This document shows, in pieces, positions 45,464-58,000 of a stretch of 64,000 nt of DNA; positions within the stretch are counted from its first letter, which is position 1, and every line of letters starts with the position of its first letter. The stretch is from Ostrinia nubilalis. Taxonomy: Eukaryota; Arthropoda; Insecta; Lepidoptera; Crambidae. The notes beneath the pieces were generated by a model. That model did not search any database and was not told the DNA's origin. It saw only the letters and a program-made list of their open reading frames with translations. A program made the position numbers and the translations under genes. Where the stretch lies: assembly GCF_963855985.1 (NCBI RefSeq), contig NC_087092.1, positions 6,510,001 through 6,574,000 on the forward strand, written 5' to 3'.

Positions 45464-45875
45464 TTTGTAACTTATTTTTAGCAAAATATGTATGCTTCGT
45501 ATTTTGGTGAATAAATCAGTCTCATAGGTATGTACTTTAAGAATGCTTATTGCAAATAAGGAATTTCTATTTTATCTCGAACATTTGTTAACATTTTTGG
45601 ACAAAAGTTTTCAGAAAATAAAATAGTAACAATACCGAACAGAGTCTTCCTCGTACAAACATAACAAATAAAATAACAAAACGGCGTTTTGTCAGTGCTC
45701 CACACTCACTTGAAGTTGATGAATGACCCTAATATTATTTTTAGGTCGGAATATTCCGCTTTTTTCTTCGCATTTATTAGCCATTATGGCGGACACTGTG
45801 CTTGATAAAGGCACATGACGGCATCTCTATTTTCTTTTGTACGTAGAATTTACATGGATTTATTTATATGTATGT

Positions 45876-45970
45876 CTGGTTGACACAGTGGTTGAGAAAT
45901 CGGCTACTGCGCCAATAGTCGCAGGTTTGAAAACCGTAGAAAACAAATATTTGGGTGCATGTGTATTACT
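45876..45970 (+). repeat. Possible tRNA-like SINE fragment
   Basis: GGTTGACACAGTGGTTGAGA and CGCAGGTTTGAAAACC resemble pol III A and B boxes of tRNA-derived repeats. The B box deviates from GGTTCGANTCC. It is probably a decayed SINE and not a functional tRNA. Confidence 0.35.
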
Positions 45971-46195
45971 TTAGAGCCCAGTTTTTTTATTCATAGTTAA
46001 AATAACAAATTGTTAAATTTTGCTACTAATGGTTAAATATTAACAAAATGTTAACTAATAGTTAAAAAATGTACTAAAAGTCAAGCTAACCATTGTTCGA
46101 AAAACATTTTTTCTGATATTTAACCACTTGTCATTTGACATCTGTCAAATTTGACCATTGGTTACTTTAACTACAAATCAAAAAACCGGGCCTAA
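45971..46195. mobile_element. MITE with ~33-bp terminal inverted repeats
   Basis: TTAGAGCCCAGTTTTTTTAT with CATAGTTAAAATAAC at the left corresponds to TTAGGCCCGGTTTTTTGATT with GTAGTTAAAGTAAC (inverted) at the right. TA may be the target. It has no coding capacity. Confidence 0.8.
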
Positions 46196-47168
46196 GATAC
46201 TAACGTTTGCCTAAAGCTTCGGCCACGTACCTAAGTTCGGTCTTTTAGAAAGACTCCTTCCTCATGATTCACTATCTATTGGTGAATTCTGCTTAAAAAT
46301 TCGTTCAGCACTTTTTTGAGAATAGATAGACAGACTGTCTGTCTGTCACAGACAACTTTGTTTTTATAAATGTAGTGTAAGTAATATCTACAAGGGTTAT
46401 GTAGCACCAATACATGGTTCAAGTTACCTTAATCTCTTTGTAATTCTGGTAGTCAAAGTTTTCAGCTTGTTAATCATGAAAGCTTGCTACAATCTTTTAA
46501 TGAACCCCAAATTCAATTACCATTTTCGAGTCCAAAACACTATCTAAATCGCGCCTCTAAGGCCGGCGACACCGCTGCAGCATTATTCCGTTCGCAAAAT
46601 ACATTAGGCAATAGTTGGCCATTAAGGGTATTATTTGACCAAGCAGAGGTGGCGTGCCGGACGGCAGTTTTGCCCGTACAAAATTTACACTGGGATAGTA
46701 CAGATACTGCCAGACGGAGCGATATTAAAACGTCTGCGGGTATTGTGCAGGAAACTAACTGGGACCGTTTAGTACACTGATTCTCAAATGACATGCCAAC
46801 GCCCTTTTTGGATGAGGATTAAGCTGGGTCTGAGATATTTTAACGATTTGGCAGTTTGGAGAAGTTTTTATTTTTATTGTGAATCCTCTTTTGTTTGTTA
46901 AATTGTGTTTCCAGAAAAAAATAAGTTTGAAATCAGTAACAATGGCACATTTTTAAAACTTTTATTAATAATGCTATTTACCGGGCATGCAATGATGAGC
47001 TGCAGCAATGTATCAATTGTCTACCCTTTACTTGCTACAGCATCTATGCTTAGATCATTGGCTTCATCAGAATTGAAGAGAATGCACATTAAATGATAGT
47101 TTAAAGCGTTTTGGCTAAATTACAAATAACTTGAAAAATCGATCTGCCTAAGTTTACCATACAAATGT

Positions 47169-47170
<2 letters not shown>

Positions 47171-47216
<46 letters not shown>

Positions 47217-47218
47217 AA
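47171..47218 (+). repeat. (GAAA)12 microsatellite
   Basis: Twelve uninterrupted GAAA units. Confidence 0.98.
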
Positions 47219-48480
47219 ACAATATTTGGCGCATAAAAAAAGAGAAACAATAAATTAGCACAATAAAAAATAACAATAATAATACGTATTAGGTCTATGA
47301 AATAAGGCGATGTGCCAGAAAGGACGCCCATTCAGTATATCCAGCCAGCTAAATGCATGGATTTTCACTTTACACTGATTTTCAGTGGACGCCTTGGGCT
47401 TATGCTGCGTTATAAAACAAAAAAAAAGATAATAATTAAATGTCAATGTCACAATAATAAAAAATATATGTAGAATGAAAGCACTTGAATATAATGGAGA
47501 AAATTAAAATTAAAAATTTAAATTATACCTAATGGAGAAAAATAAGCGTTTTATAAATATTGCAAATTTTACGACAAGGTATCATGCTAGCGTTTTTGAA
47601 TTTACAGACAAAACTTTGGGAACCAAAGGTCCATTCCGAGACCCTCAACCCTGGCAGCGAAGATAAAAGTTTATGAGTTATACATAAAACGATTTTCAAA
47701 TCATATTTATGAGTGTCATCCGAACATCTGCAATGGCTAGTTCGCGGGAAATTGAAACCGTCGAGTGCATAACGTTTTCACGAACGATTCAAGTTAGTAT
47801 TGTGTCCAGGACACCGTGAACGATGCGCTTTTTGCAATGGTCAGCGGATCCGGCCAACTTTATTGTTATGTTTTGTGTCCTTCGTGTCTTTTGTGGGGAT
47901 GTTTGCGCACTTATATTGCTGAACTTTGCGCGTTATCTGATGAAGATACAGATGTAACGATACGGAATGCAGTTTAGCTGCAACAGTGTCCAAACAACGG
48001 CTGATTGTGTCTGAGTTTACGTAGGGATAATCTCAATATAATTTGGTGGAGCTGGAATAAGCCGCGGCTAAACAAACCCGCTAGACCACTACGGTCCAGG
48101 AATTTTAATGAATCCTAATTCTGATTGATGAAACGAAATTGAAATGCCAAGCATTTAAGTATCTATCCAGAATAGGTTAATGGATTATGCAAAGTTCTTT
48201 ACTTGTTGGTTTAAATTTAAATTAGAGTTTTGAACAATGTATGTAATGATTCAACCTTTTTCTGATAGAAGTAAAGATAGAAGCCACGCAGGATCTTATA
48301 GAAGTTAATCAACCAACTTAGCTTAGGTTCTTTCCAAAAGTCAACTCTACAGACGGTCTGTAAGACGCAGACAACAATTCCAGTTTAAACGACTACACTG
48401 ATTAGGAACAAGCCCCGCTGAAAGTTTTAGATGTAAAGAGACCGATTAAATAGTGCAGTAAGAAAATTTACCCTTACCCA

Positions 48481-48558
48481 CTGCAATAGCCGAGTCAGCG
48501 AAACTTGAGTGCAATTTAATTTGCATCGCGAACAAAATAAAAGCGTCAGCGGGTAATA
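48481..48558 (+). promoter_or_regulatory. Duplicated non-coding block, copy 1
   Basis: GCCGAGTCAGCGAAACTTGA, GTGCAAT, TTGCATCGCG and GCGTCAGCGGGTAAT recur in the same order at 50382-50456. Only this block is shared, while the flanks differ. A duplicated regulatory sequence or a short decayed repeat are both possible. Confidence 0.35.
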
Positions 48559-48570
48559 AAGTAACGTATA

Positions 48571-49682
48571 CAGTGTGAGTCACGTTAAAGTGTACATATG
48601 AAAATAGATGGAACTAGACCTATTTTTATCGACAAAAAAGAGGTCAAAATTTTTTTGAGATTTTTTTTTAATTTTTTATAGTTTTTTTTTTCTTCCAATT
48701 ACTTATTGCAAAGAAAACGTAATAACTTTTAAACTAAACGGTATATCCTGATAAAATAAAAACAGTAATAATGCTAAATAACAGGCGATACTAAAAAAAT
48801 ACATAAAATACACAAAAAAGGCCTACAAATAATAAAAAATTGATACTTTTTGAAAAAAAATTGCTTTTAAATTCGTGTTTTTTTGGTTATTTGATAAATT
48901 TCTCCAAAAAATGCCCCTATAACCGATGGTTTTTATTACTTTGTATTATTCTCCATCGTATTACCTTCGTAAAACCAAAAATCGCATGTCTCTATCCCTA
49001 TCACAACGTTTGCAATGATCGTTTGAACTAAGCCTCTCCGGGCGCGCCATTCAACGCTTCGTTAACAACGAAACTGAAAATGGCTCTAGGTTTGTAATTT
49101 TGATAAAGATAAGTTAGATTTCCAATAAAAACAAAAGATTTCGAAGTAAAATAAGCATTTTAGTTAAAATTAAAATTGTCTCTACCTGTAGCGGAGAATA
49201 ATGTTGTGGCAGGCCTTTGTTCAAATGATCATTGCAAACGTTGTGATAGGGATAGAGACATGCGATTTTTGGTTTTACGAAGATAATACGATAGAGAATA
49301 ATACTAAGTAATAAAAACCACCGGTTATAGGGGCATTTTTTGGAGAAATTTATCAAATAACCAAAAAAAACACGAATTTAAAAGCATTTTTTTTCAAAAA
49401 GTATCATTTTTTATTATTTGTTGGCCTTTTTTGTGTATTTTATGTATTTTTTTAGTATCGCCTGTTATTTAGCATTATTACTGTTATTGTTATTTATTTT
49501 ATCAGGATATACCGTTTAGTTAAAAAGTTATTACGTTTTCTTTGCAATAAGTAATTGGAAGAAAAAAAAATCTATAAAAAATTAAAAAAAAATCTCAAAA
49601 ATTTTTTGACCTCTTTTTTGTCGATAAAAATAGGTCTAGTTTCATCTATTTTCATATGTACACTTTAACGTGACTCACACTG
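48571..49682. mobile_element. Foldback element with TA target (mariner-like MITE)
   Basis: CAGTGTGAGTCACGTTAAAG at 48571 is mirrored at the right end (49682). The two arms remain nearly identical for about 460 bp, separated by a ~180-bp centre (about 49028-49205). TA flanks both ends. A CAGTG start and TA target suit Tc1/mariner-type elements. The short frames in the arms are copies of each other and match no transposase. Confidence 0.9.
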
Positions 49683-49984
49683 TATTATGTTGGGGCACCT
49701 ATTATTCTTACTAATAATATTATTAAAGGGGTAAGTACCAAACTTTGTCTGTCGATTATGTTTTATGATCTTGATTGCAAATGTTGTAATTGAACCTTGG
49801 AAAAGGATAATAACGGACATCAGTTTCCAAAGATTTTTATTTAGGATTTAGGTTAGAAATCGAATAGGTAGAATAGTCGCTCTACTAAAATTTTTCTTTT
49901 TTTTTTGTCTCCCTTTGTCATCCATCCTATTATTATATATGTATGTGTCTATGTATGTATTCATATGTTATTTATGTAATTATA

Positions 49985-50138
49985 TTTTTTTCTAAATTCG
50001 TAATTATTCTATACCGCCTACTTTATTCTCAGTTTGGCCCTAAGGTTGACTGGCAGAAAATGCCGAAAGGCATTAAGTCCGCCTTATGTACACCGTTCTA
50101 TGTGCATATAAGTTTTAAATAAATAAATAAATAAAATA
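49985..50138 (+). mobile_element. Probable LINE or SINE 3' end with (AAAT)n tail
   Basis: CCCTAAGGTTGACTGGCAGA, GGCATTAAGTCCGCCTTATG and an AAATAAATAAATAAATAAAA tail resemble the common lepidopteran LINE 3' end that reads 'aaggttgactggaagag...gataaggccgcc'. Confidence 0.5.
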
Positions 50139-50381
50139 CAATATTTTTTTTGTCAGCTACTTTTCCAATAATTCCCTAAAATTACCCTAGACCATTTCAT
50201 ATCCACACAGTTTTATAAAATGATCCTAAGGTATAATACTTAAATACGCACACAGAGAAGCTCTTAATAAACAGGAGTGCATAATTAAAAGCCACGAACT
50301 TGCATTGTCAATACCCAACCGAGATGCAGTACTTCCAGGAAACCACAGATCCCGCAACCCGTACATAAGAAAGTTGCATTG

Positions 50382-50456
50382 CTGTGGCCGAGTCAGCTAA
50401 ACTTGAGTGCAATTAAATTTGCATCGCGGCCAAAATAAAGGCGTCAGCGGATAATG
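50382..50456 (+). promoter_or_regulatory. Duplicated non-coding block, copy 2
   Basis: Second copy of the block at 48481-48558, about 85-90% identical by eye over 75 bp. See that entry. Confidence 0.35.
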
Positions 50457-52490
50457 ACGCTGCATAAGTCAGCCACAGACTAACGCGCAGAAAGGACAAT
50501 TAAACAGTATTCAGAGAGAGCTCGCAGTTAAAACAAGATAATAACTGGTGAACTGGCTACTTGATGGTGTTTAACGGAACGCGGTAACATTTTAATTTTT
50601 ATTTTCCCGGCAGTTTTATCTAATGGATAGGTTAGGTTATAAAAATAAGACGTATTACAATTCAATGACACGATTATTTGTTACTTATAACTTACTAACT
50701 TATAGAATTTCAGATATTAGGTGGAAAATAGTCAAAATAAGCGGATTTTCTGAACACATAGTTCATGACATAATCCTCGCTACATCCACTGCACCGTCAC
50801 GCTCCGCAAGTCAAAGTTTTCTGTTGCAACTAAAACGTTCCTTAAAATGCATTAATCATACTATCCCATCCCATTTTTAAACCAGACTTTCATCTTTATC
50901 CCGGCATCTTAAAGTTTATAATGGCATGTGTTCATCATTGCGTGAGCATGGGCACAGAATATTTTATACGCCCCCACCACATGTTTTGCATTCTCTTCGC
51001 GTCACTAAGTTTCTATTAAGAAAACGACAAAATTCATTACGCAGACGTCAACAAGAATTTCACCCAATTAAAAACAAGCCCGAAATACGAAGACAATCCA
51101 GTTTGAGTATACTCACAATCATACTAATATTAACCATGAAAAGCCATCGCTGAAAATGGGACGCTCCTTTAATTTTCTCGAAATCACCCGAGCTCGATCT
51201 CGGTTTTAATTCGACAAGGAGAAGAGCTAGCAATCAAAAGAACTAACGGCGGCTTCAACGAGGCATTTCCATACGCGAGGGGGGCTTTGCAAACGGCACA
51301 GTATTAGTTCGCAACTGATTACATTCCGCCCCCTGCAAACGACTCACAATGAAGTACCGAATAAACTTCATTACGCCAAGTTAAGCATGGGAAATTATAT
51401 GAAGGAATTATCTACGAATGACGTCGGCACGTACATACGAACACTTCGCGATTACGGCCTAAGGCGATAGGACGTGTCGCGTTCACCCTTCGCCGTTTAC
51501 TTTCACGGGTGACCCGGGCTCAGCCATTTTAATTATTTCTTCGACGTTTCCTGTAATGTAACTTGTTAAAATAACATGATTTACCTTATTCTGAGTTTGT
51601 ACGGAATGATTAAACGTAGTATTGCTTCCTTTATCCTCCATTAAAAATGACAGTATACCTACGTAGATTAGAAGTTTCTAGTATGGCTTCAGGTTTACAA
51701 CCAGCTTAAAGTTTGAAATATGCTAACACAATACTGAGCATCATAAACGATAGAACTGGCTTAAATAGGATGACATTGGGAGAAAAAAATGTAGGTGTAT
51801 TTTCAACATACGAGTAAGGAACACCATAAATTTTTCATTTTGTCGGATACATAAACTTGTAGGTTTCTAAAATACCTATTAGCTTTTTGCTAATCGTTTG
51901 ATTTAACTATTACTTTTTGGTGTAACTTTGGCAACAAAAATATACCTCTAGCCTGAGGAGTTGCCATAACGATTATTGCCCCAATTGTTCCTGTAGCATA
52001 ATTGCTCTTTATATTTTGGTCGCAAATCGAATACTATCGATTGTTTCATACGTTCACTTAACAGGGAATACGCAATAAGCCAACTTGTTTGGCCAGCAGG
52101 TCGATGTTAAGCAGATTTTTCGCTTTGTAAAACCGGTTTCGGGTGCTCTGGACTGCTCAGTCCCTTGTGAAAAGTAAATAGTGGCCTGGCAGAGGACTTC
52201 GAGAGATCTAAATCAGTCTTTGTCTCGTTCAGTTCGTGCTAAACGCTATTCTTTTGTGAGATTTTCCATCTTTGCGGACGTCGGAGGATTGTATTGGACG
52301 TTGGAATTGAAGACCGCTGCATTTTCCAAACGTTATGTGGAGCTATTTTCATTCATATTACTCGTACTGGTACCTATACACATTTGTAGCGTCTGATACT
52401 GGTTTATTGGGAGGGCTGTTCGGCGTTGTATCGTGATGAAAAATTGAAGGACTGCCTGGAAAAGGAATAGTGATGTGGTTTTTCATTCCA

Positions 52491-52531
52491 AATCTACTTA
52501 CCCTTTTTCATATTGAAACATGAAAAAGGGT
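52491..52531. repeat. Short hairpin
   Basis: AAATCTACTTACCCTTTTTC pairs with the inverted GAAAAAGGGTAGATTT across an ~8-bp loop, with a 2-bp bulge. Confidence 0.75.
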
Positions 52532-54109
52532 AGATTTGTAAAATGTTTGCTTCATTTTATAATATTTTAGGCTTGAACTTTGACAATCACGTATTTTTTG
52601 TCACAATTAAAAATAGGTATACCCATACATATCAATAGATTTAACAATATTCTCACGAACATTATATCAAACTTCCTTCCTTCTCCCATAAAACACCACA
52701 GGAATAAATCAAGTTTGTTCCCCATTAATCAATCCTACTTAATCAAGATAATCTGTTGTCTAATTGCTCCATATACGTTTCGCAACTTCGGTAGGATTAG
52801 CTGAACATTTTCGGATTGCAGTGTACTTAATTGTACGTTAAATAATTAATTGTTTTATATTGGCTTGTTTACAATCTTTTTTATTAAGTAATGTCACATA
52901 AAAATAATCCTAATTAAACGAATTATCATTATTAAAGTGATATGCGTTTCTTTTTAAAATAAAGAGCGAGGGGAAATTAATTTTGATATCATAGAGACAG
53001 TTCAGTAACTGTTTTGAAAGATTTTATACCTAATTTCTTTTTAAATTTCTAAGTCCCACTGACGCAAGATCAAAATGAAAAAACACTAATTTATTTACAA
53101 GCATTTCTCATATTGTTTTCAGTATTAATTATTTAGAGTATTTTAATACAAAGTGCTATTATAATTGATATGGTAACTGATATTTATCTCTACAAATATT
53201 AAAACTTCTCTACGCACGGCGTTTAACTGCACCCTAACTTTACCAAGAGCAAATGACGTCTACCGAAATGGGAATAAACCTGCTCCTATCGTGTTTGTAC
53301 AAAATAAGTTTTAATTAATGGATTGGTACTTGGAGACGAGGCTTCAGGGAGGGATCCAGTAACTTGTCAAATGGACGTCAGAGCCCTTTGTGACCTCAGG
53401 GCTTATTTATATGGAGTGAAAAATAACCAGGCGCCGTAATTTTTTAGGTACAACCTAATGGAAAAGGAGAGGCATGGACGTACGCAGTTAGGTTATTAAC
53501 TAAAGAATGAGGTGGCGTTTTCTGGGCACAATACTGAGCCCCGGAATTGGTTGTGGCTTGCTCGTAAAAATAGAGTTTAGTTAAATCAGCTATAAGCTCT
53601 TTTTGGTATGCGTTGAGCTTGATAAAAATAAAAAGGTAATTTAACATCGATACAGTTTACTGGTGTTCTAATTAAACTCAAAAGGAGAGTCCAAACACCT
53701 GAATTATTTTAGCAAGACAATACGTGTGCAACATATATTTTTTACTATGAAAATATTAATCTGAAAAAAAATTGAGAACCTCCTCCTTTTTTGAAGTAGG
53801 TTAAAAAGTTAAATGCATAAGGTATGCCTTTACAGAAAAATAATTGTTAATAATCATACATTCGAATTTATGCTACAGTTCATAACAGAAATTAAATATC
53901 GAAGTTCAATCATTTTGTTTCTTTATTATCATAACTAATACAAGGTCACGATTAGGGCATGAATATCGGAATCTCGGAATCTCGTAATATCGGAATCTCG
54001 GACTGCGAGATCCGATATTTCAATTCCGATATTGAGCGACCCAATATCGTAATATCGGAATCAGATAAAAGTTTTAATTGAGATTTTAAACAAAGCGTTT
54101 AAACTCGCC

Positions 54110-54158
54110 ACAACCTGCCACGAAGCCCAAACATGTACTTTGGGCTTCGTGGCAGGTT
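54110..54158. repeat. Near-perfect hairpin inside the hAT-type element
   Basis: ACAACCTGCCACGAAGCCCA plus AA is followed by a 5- to 7-bp loop (CATGTAC region) and its exact inverted copy ending GGCAGGTTGT. Confidence 0.9.
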
Positions 54159-54260
54159 GTTTGGCAAAAACCAATGATTTTCTCATGTCTCTCACCATCA
54201 CTTTTTGTTCCACTGCAAATATTTTAATATCTTTACTATTTATGGTTCATTTAACTTGAC

Positions 54261-54862
54261 CTAAACCAATTTTAGCATTTGCCATAGGTACTTGGTCAAC
54301 AAAGAACGACATCTCAACTCCCTTTCAAACATTAATTTTACTGGACATGGACCGTCAGTTCTGCGTACTATGTGCCCTGCCCATTGCCACTTCAGCTTGC
54401 TAATCCGTAGGGCTATGTCAGCGACCTTAGTTAGTTTACGGAGCTCCTCATTTCTGATTAGATCTCGTAAAGAAACACCAAGCTTATCCCTCTCCATAGC
54501 ACGTTGTGCCCTATATTCAAAGGCCACGTTTTCGAGACGTATATCATCACTGGTAACACACACTAATTGAAGACTTTCGTCTTCGTATTCGACGATTTAC
54601 CTCTTTCTCGAAATTGCATCTAACTACCTAGCTGATCGTTTGTCCGAGATAGACATACTTACTTGTCAACAATCTCGAGAATCGAGCTCCTAACCGAAAC
54701 TGGGTAAGGAGCAACATGGACATACGACATAAGCTTCGTTTTTTCCATATTCATCCGAAGGCCTACCTGTTGGGAAACTCGATTAAGGTCTTCGAGCATT
54801 GTAATAAGGTCTTCCAACGGTTCTGCCTTAGTACGCAAAACAGACGGACGATGAGGCAGCAA
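54261..54862 (-). pseudogene. RTE-clade LINE fragment, decayed, minus strand
   Basis: Reading right to left, NRVSQQVGLRMNMEKTKLMS, then ILEIVDK, then after a decayed gap KTKVFN*CVLPV, and finally LRKLTKVADIALRISKLKWQ with WAGHIVRRTDG. These are the RT thumb and C-terminal segments of RTE elements. Stops and a deletion break it. The remainder of the same kind of protein lies nearby in the opposite orientation (54845-55055). Confidence 0.8.
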
Positions 54863-55055
54863 GGTTCTGAAGTGGAGGCCACGTACCGGAAAGCACAGCG
54901 CGGCAGCGTAGGACTCATAACCACAAGGTGGACCGACGACCTCATAAAGGTAGCAGGAAGGCGCTGAATGCAGGCCGCCACCAACCGGCCATTGTAAAAA
55001 TCAGCATCGGAGCCTGTGTTCAGCAGTGGACGTCCTATGGCTGACATGATGATGG
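54845..55055 (+). pseudogene. RTE-clade LINE 3' end, plus strand
   Basis: GGAGGCCACGTACCGGAAAG, GGTGGACCGACGACCTCATA (TRWTDDLIKVAGRR) and GTTCAGCAGTGGACGTCCTA then TGGCTGA form the C-terminus and stop of an RTE element, ending in a short GAT-type tail. It is opposite in orientation to the fragment at 54261-54862. Confidence 0.8.
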
Positions 55056-58000
55056 TTTTGTGAGTTGTACATCGATAATCAAAAAGGAACAAATTACAAG
55101 CATATTCAAGTTTTTTACCACTCTCTACAATTTTTGTAACACGTGATTTTAATGACTCTAAAATTCGTTCCGCCAACATAAAACAGGGTAATATAATGAA
55201 GGAGTAAAAAAGTTTGTTGGATACCTGTGATTTTACAAAAACACTTTAATTATTTGCTAGTCCATATAGGCTCATTATCAGTAACCATTCATTATCAGGT
55301 GATCCGTCTGCTCGTTTGCCTCTTGTCACATAAAAAACCAAATGCAATGGATACCCATAACGTAAAAATGGTTTTAAAATACTTCAATTTTATGAAGTGC
55401 TGTTTTGTACCAAATTAAAGATTTTGATTAAAATCATTATTTTATTGTAAACAATCCAGAATGCTTACGAATATAACCAAATATTAATTTTATAGCACAT
55501 GAACTCAATTCCGATATTAATATCGGAATTCCGATATTGAGATCTAATATCGGAATCCAATATCGGAATTGAAAACCTTCCGATATTACATGCCCTAGTC
55601 ACGATGTTTACATCTCACCTAATAACAAAATATTAGTTAAGCTCACATTGTGACAATGTACGAGTATTCGGAAAATACACGGCGTCACGGTAAACGACAA
55701 TGGCACAAAACCAATACCTTCAACTCGGAACGAGCGCAGAACACAAGAAAAACAATTTGCCGACATAACTAATAACAGGAAGTCACATCGTTATTCACAA
55801 GTGAATGGTACCTCCACAATCTCCCGCTCCTCTCCTGTTAATGAATGAAATAATTTTGCCAAAATACTTCGAAGAGACGGGACACACGCCTCGGGAATTT
55901 TTCAATTTGCTACTGACATAATGTAATAAGAGTTACACCGTGAAGATGCCGGCGTAACGTAATTAATAACCTGTGAAATATTACCTGTTACAATGAATTT
56001 AGAGGATAAAAGTTGAGTGATAAATTTAAATAACAAGCAAGCCGGCGCCTGGTCCCGAAATACTTGCGAATAGTTCCGGGGTGATAAGTAGGTGTGTCAG
56101 AATCACGAGTAGTACCCGCGTGCCTAATGAACGCGTGAACGCAAAATAACTTCGCGAAAGCCTGAATAATGTATGGTTTAACGAGATGTTTTTCTTGAGG
56201 GAATCTCATTAACCCACTTTCTGATTGTGTGAATGTAAACTTCGGGAAGTTCTTATTCTTAGTGAGAGGAATCTTTTATGAGTTACAAATTAAATCACCG
56301 CGTACCGCTTTTTTGGTCATTCCAACAAATGTTACCATTGTTGCCCAAAACCAAAATTATCTCAGTCCCAAAAGTGTATTACGAGCGTTATTATGACTGA
56401 TAAAACACACTGTATCTGAAATCGGGGATTTCATAATCGCATACAGATGACTGGTCTAAAATCGAATTCCCTTTATTACAAACCATAAAATTTACCGATA
56501 TTATCTCAAGCGAACCAACTGGGCCATAAAAGTAATCCTCCTATTTTAATGGTCCTCCAACCTGTGGGATGCAACAATGTGTCCCAATTTGCTGGCGAGC
56601 TGTTCCGTTATTATATCACTACCACTACTTTATCCCTTCATATTTCGTGCCATTTGATCACTTTAGTAATAACTACGTCACTCTAAGCTCCTTAGTAAAA
56701 TACGAATTTATTTTACGTCTCAAGGAGCCATGATCGTTGTTACGATTTTATACCGCTATAAATTAACCTTATAAGATGTTTCACGAACAATGGACTTGTT
56801 TCTCTGCAGAACTACAACCAATATAGCATTTTAAATATTCACATAAAATCCTTCGCTCGGCGTTGTTTAATCGGCGCGTTAAATTCGAGAAAAGTCGAGA
56901 ACACATCAAATATTAACGCAGCGCGAGCGTTGTTTCGGTGAATGGGATAATATCGCGTTCATGCATCTAAATCCAAATACACTTATTCCCAGATAAAAGC
57001 ACCTAACCTTCCGAAAAAACGATTTAGTCATTTGTGCTCTATAGAAAATCGAGCGACCTGAAATCGTTTCTTTTCTCGGATCCCCCCCGAATCACCATTA
57101 ATCAAGTGGAACTCTGAAGTTTCACGCTACCTCCGAATCTAATTTCGCAAACAAAGAAAGCGAAAACCTGTCTACCTTTATCAATCAAAACTGTTTGAAA
57201 ATTCTATTCCGTTAGTTCGCAGTGCGAGTCGTACGGAGACAATTGGAAAAATGTATCACGAATAAAAAGTCGTATCGGAATGTAATATCGGGAGGACGCA
57301 GCCAGGAATATTCTTGTCAAGTGAAAATAAAGGGTCAGAAAAATACTGTGACAGGTTGCGAGTGGACGGTGGTCATCGGAAACGGGCAAGTTTCGAATAA
57401 ATAAACTCAGGAGCAAATAACGACGTCACCCTCAGGTGTGTCGCAAAAGAGCACTGCCTTATATGACACATTTGTGACAGAAAAGTCGGACTATTGTTAA
57501 TTTTAGGAGAGAGGCGACACATTTTCTTAGAGAATGTCTTATTGTATCACGCTGTTGGGACAATCTTTGTAATGGGGTCTTAGAAATAATTGTGTATTTA
57601 TAGATCTTTGTTGTCTACAACATTGTCATTGGCAACAATTTGAACGAATTAAATTGCGAAAATTATTGCACTCTTATTTATAGCGCTTTCAAAATACATA
57701 ATACCTACTTTTAAAGTAATAAAATTCCTATGCACTTCACTAATACCACTTAGTTAATATGGTGCTTCAAAGAAAATGAAGTCTTTTATAGCAAGAGAAA
57801 AAGGCTATTTCACATAATACCAGGGGTAAAATGAAACAAATGAAAGAAGCCCGCACAAATTCAAAGGAGCTAACACAGAGCATCTTCCTACTACATTTCC
57901 ATCGCATTTGACTAGACAAACATATCAGGGCACTATCTCCTACTGCGGTCTTCATTGGCTCTTCGCTGAGAAAAAAAGCAATTTTGGCTTCTCAATCGTT

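Larger units (their letters stand above)
53953..55597. mobile_element. Non-autonomous hAT-type transposon with RTE cargo
   Basis: Exact 8-bp duplications GTCACGAT flank it (53945-53952 and 55598-55605). Its ends are inverted: TAGGGCATGAATATCGGAAT at the left and TAGGGCATGTAATATCGGAA at the right. Both ends carry clusters of ATATCGGAAT in both orientations, like the subterminal motif arrays of hAT elements. An 8-bp target duplication and TAG-type ends support hAT. The interior holds RTE LINE pieces and a perfect hairpin but no transposase. Confidence 0.9.

Noticed and set aside
45876..45945. Functional tRNA gene
   Set aside because: The B-box match is poor, no cloverleaf can be drawn and the context is a decayed interspersed repeat.
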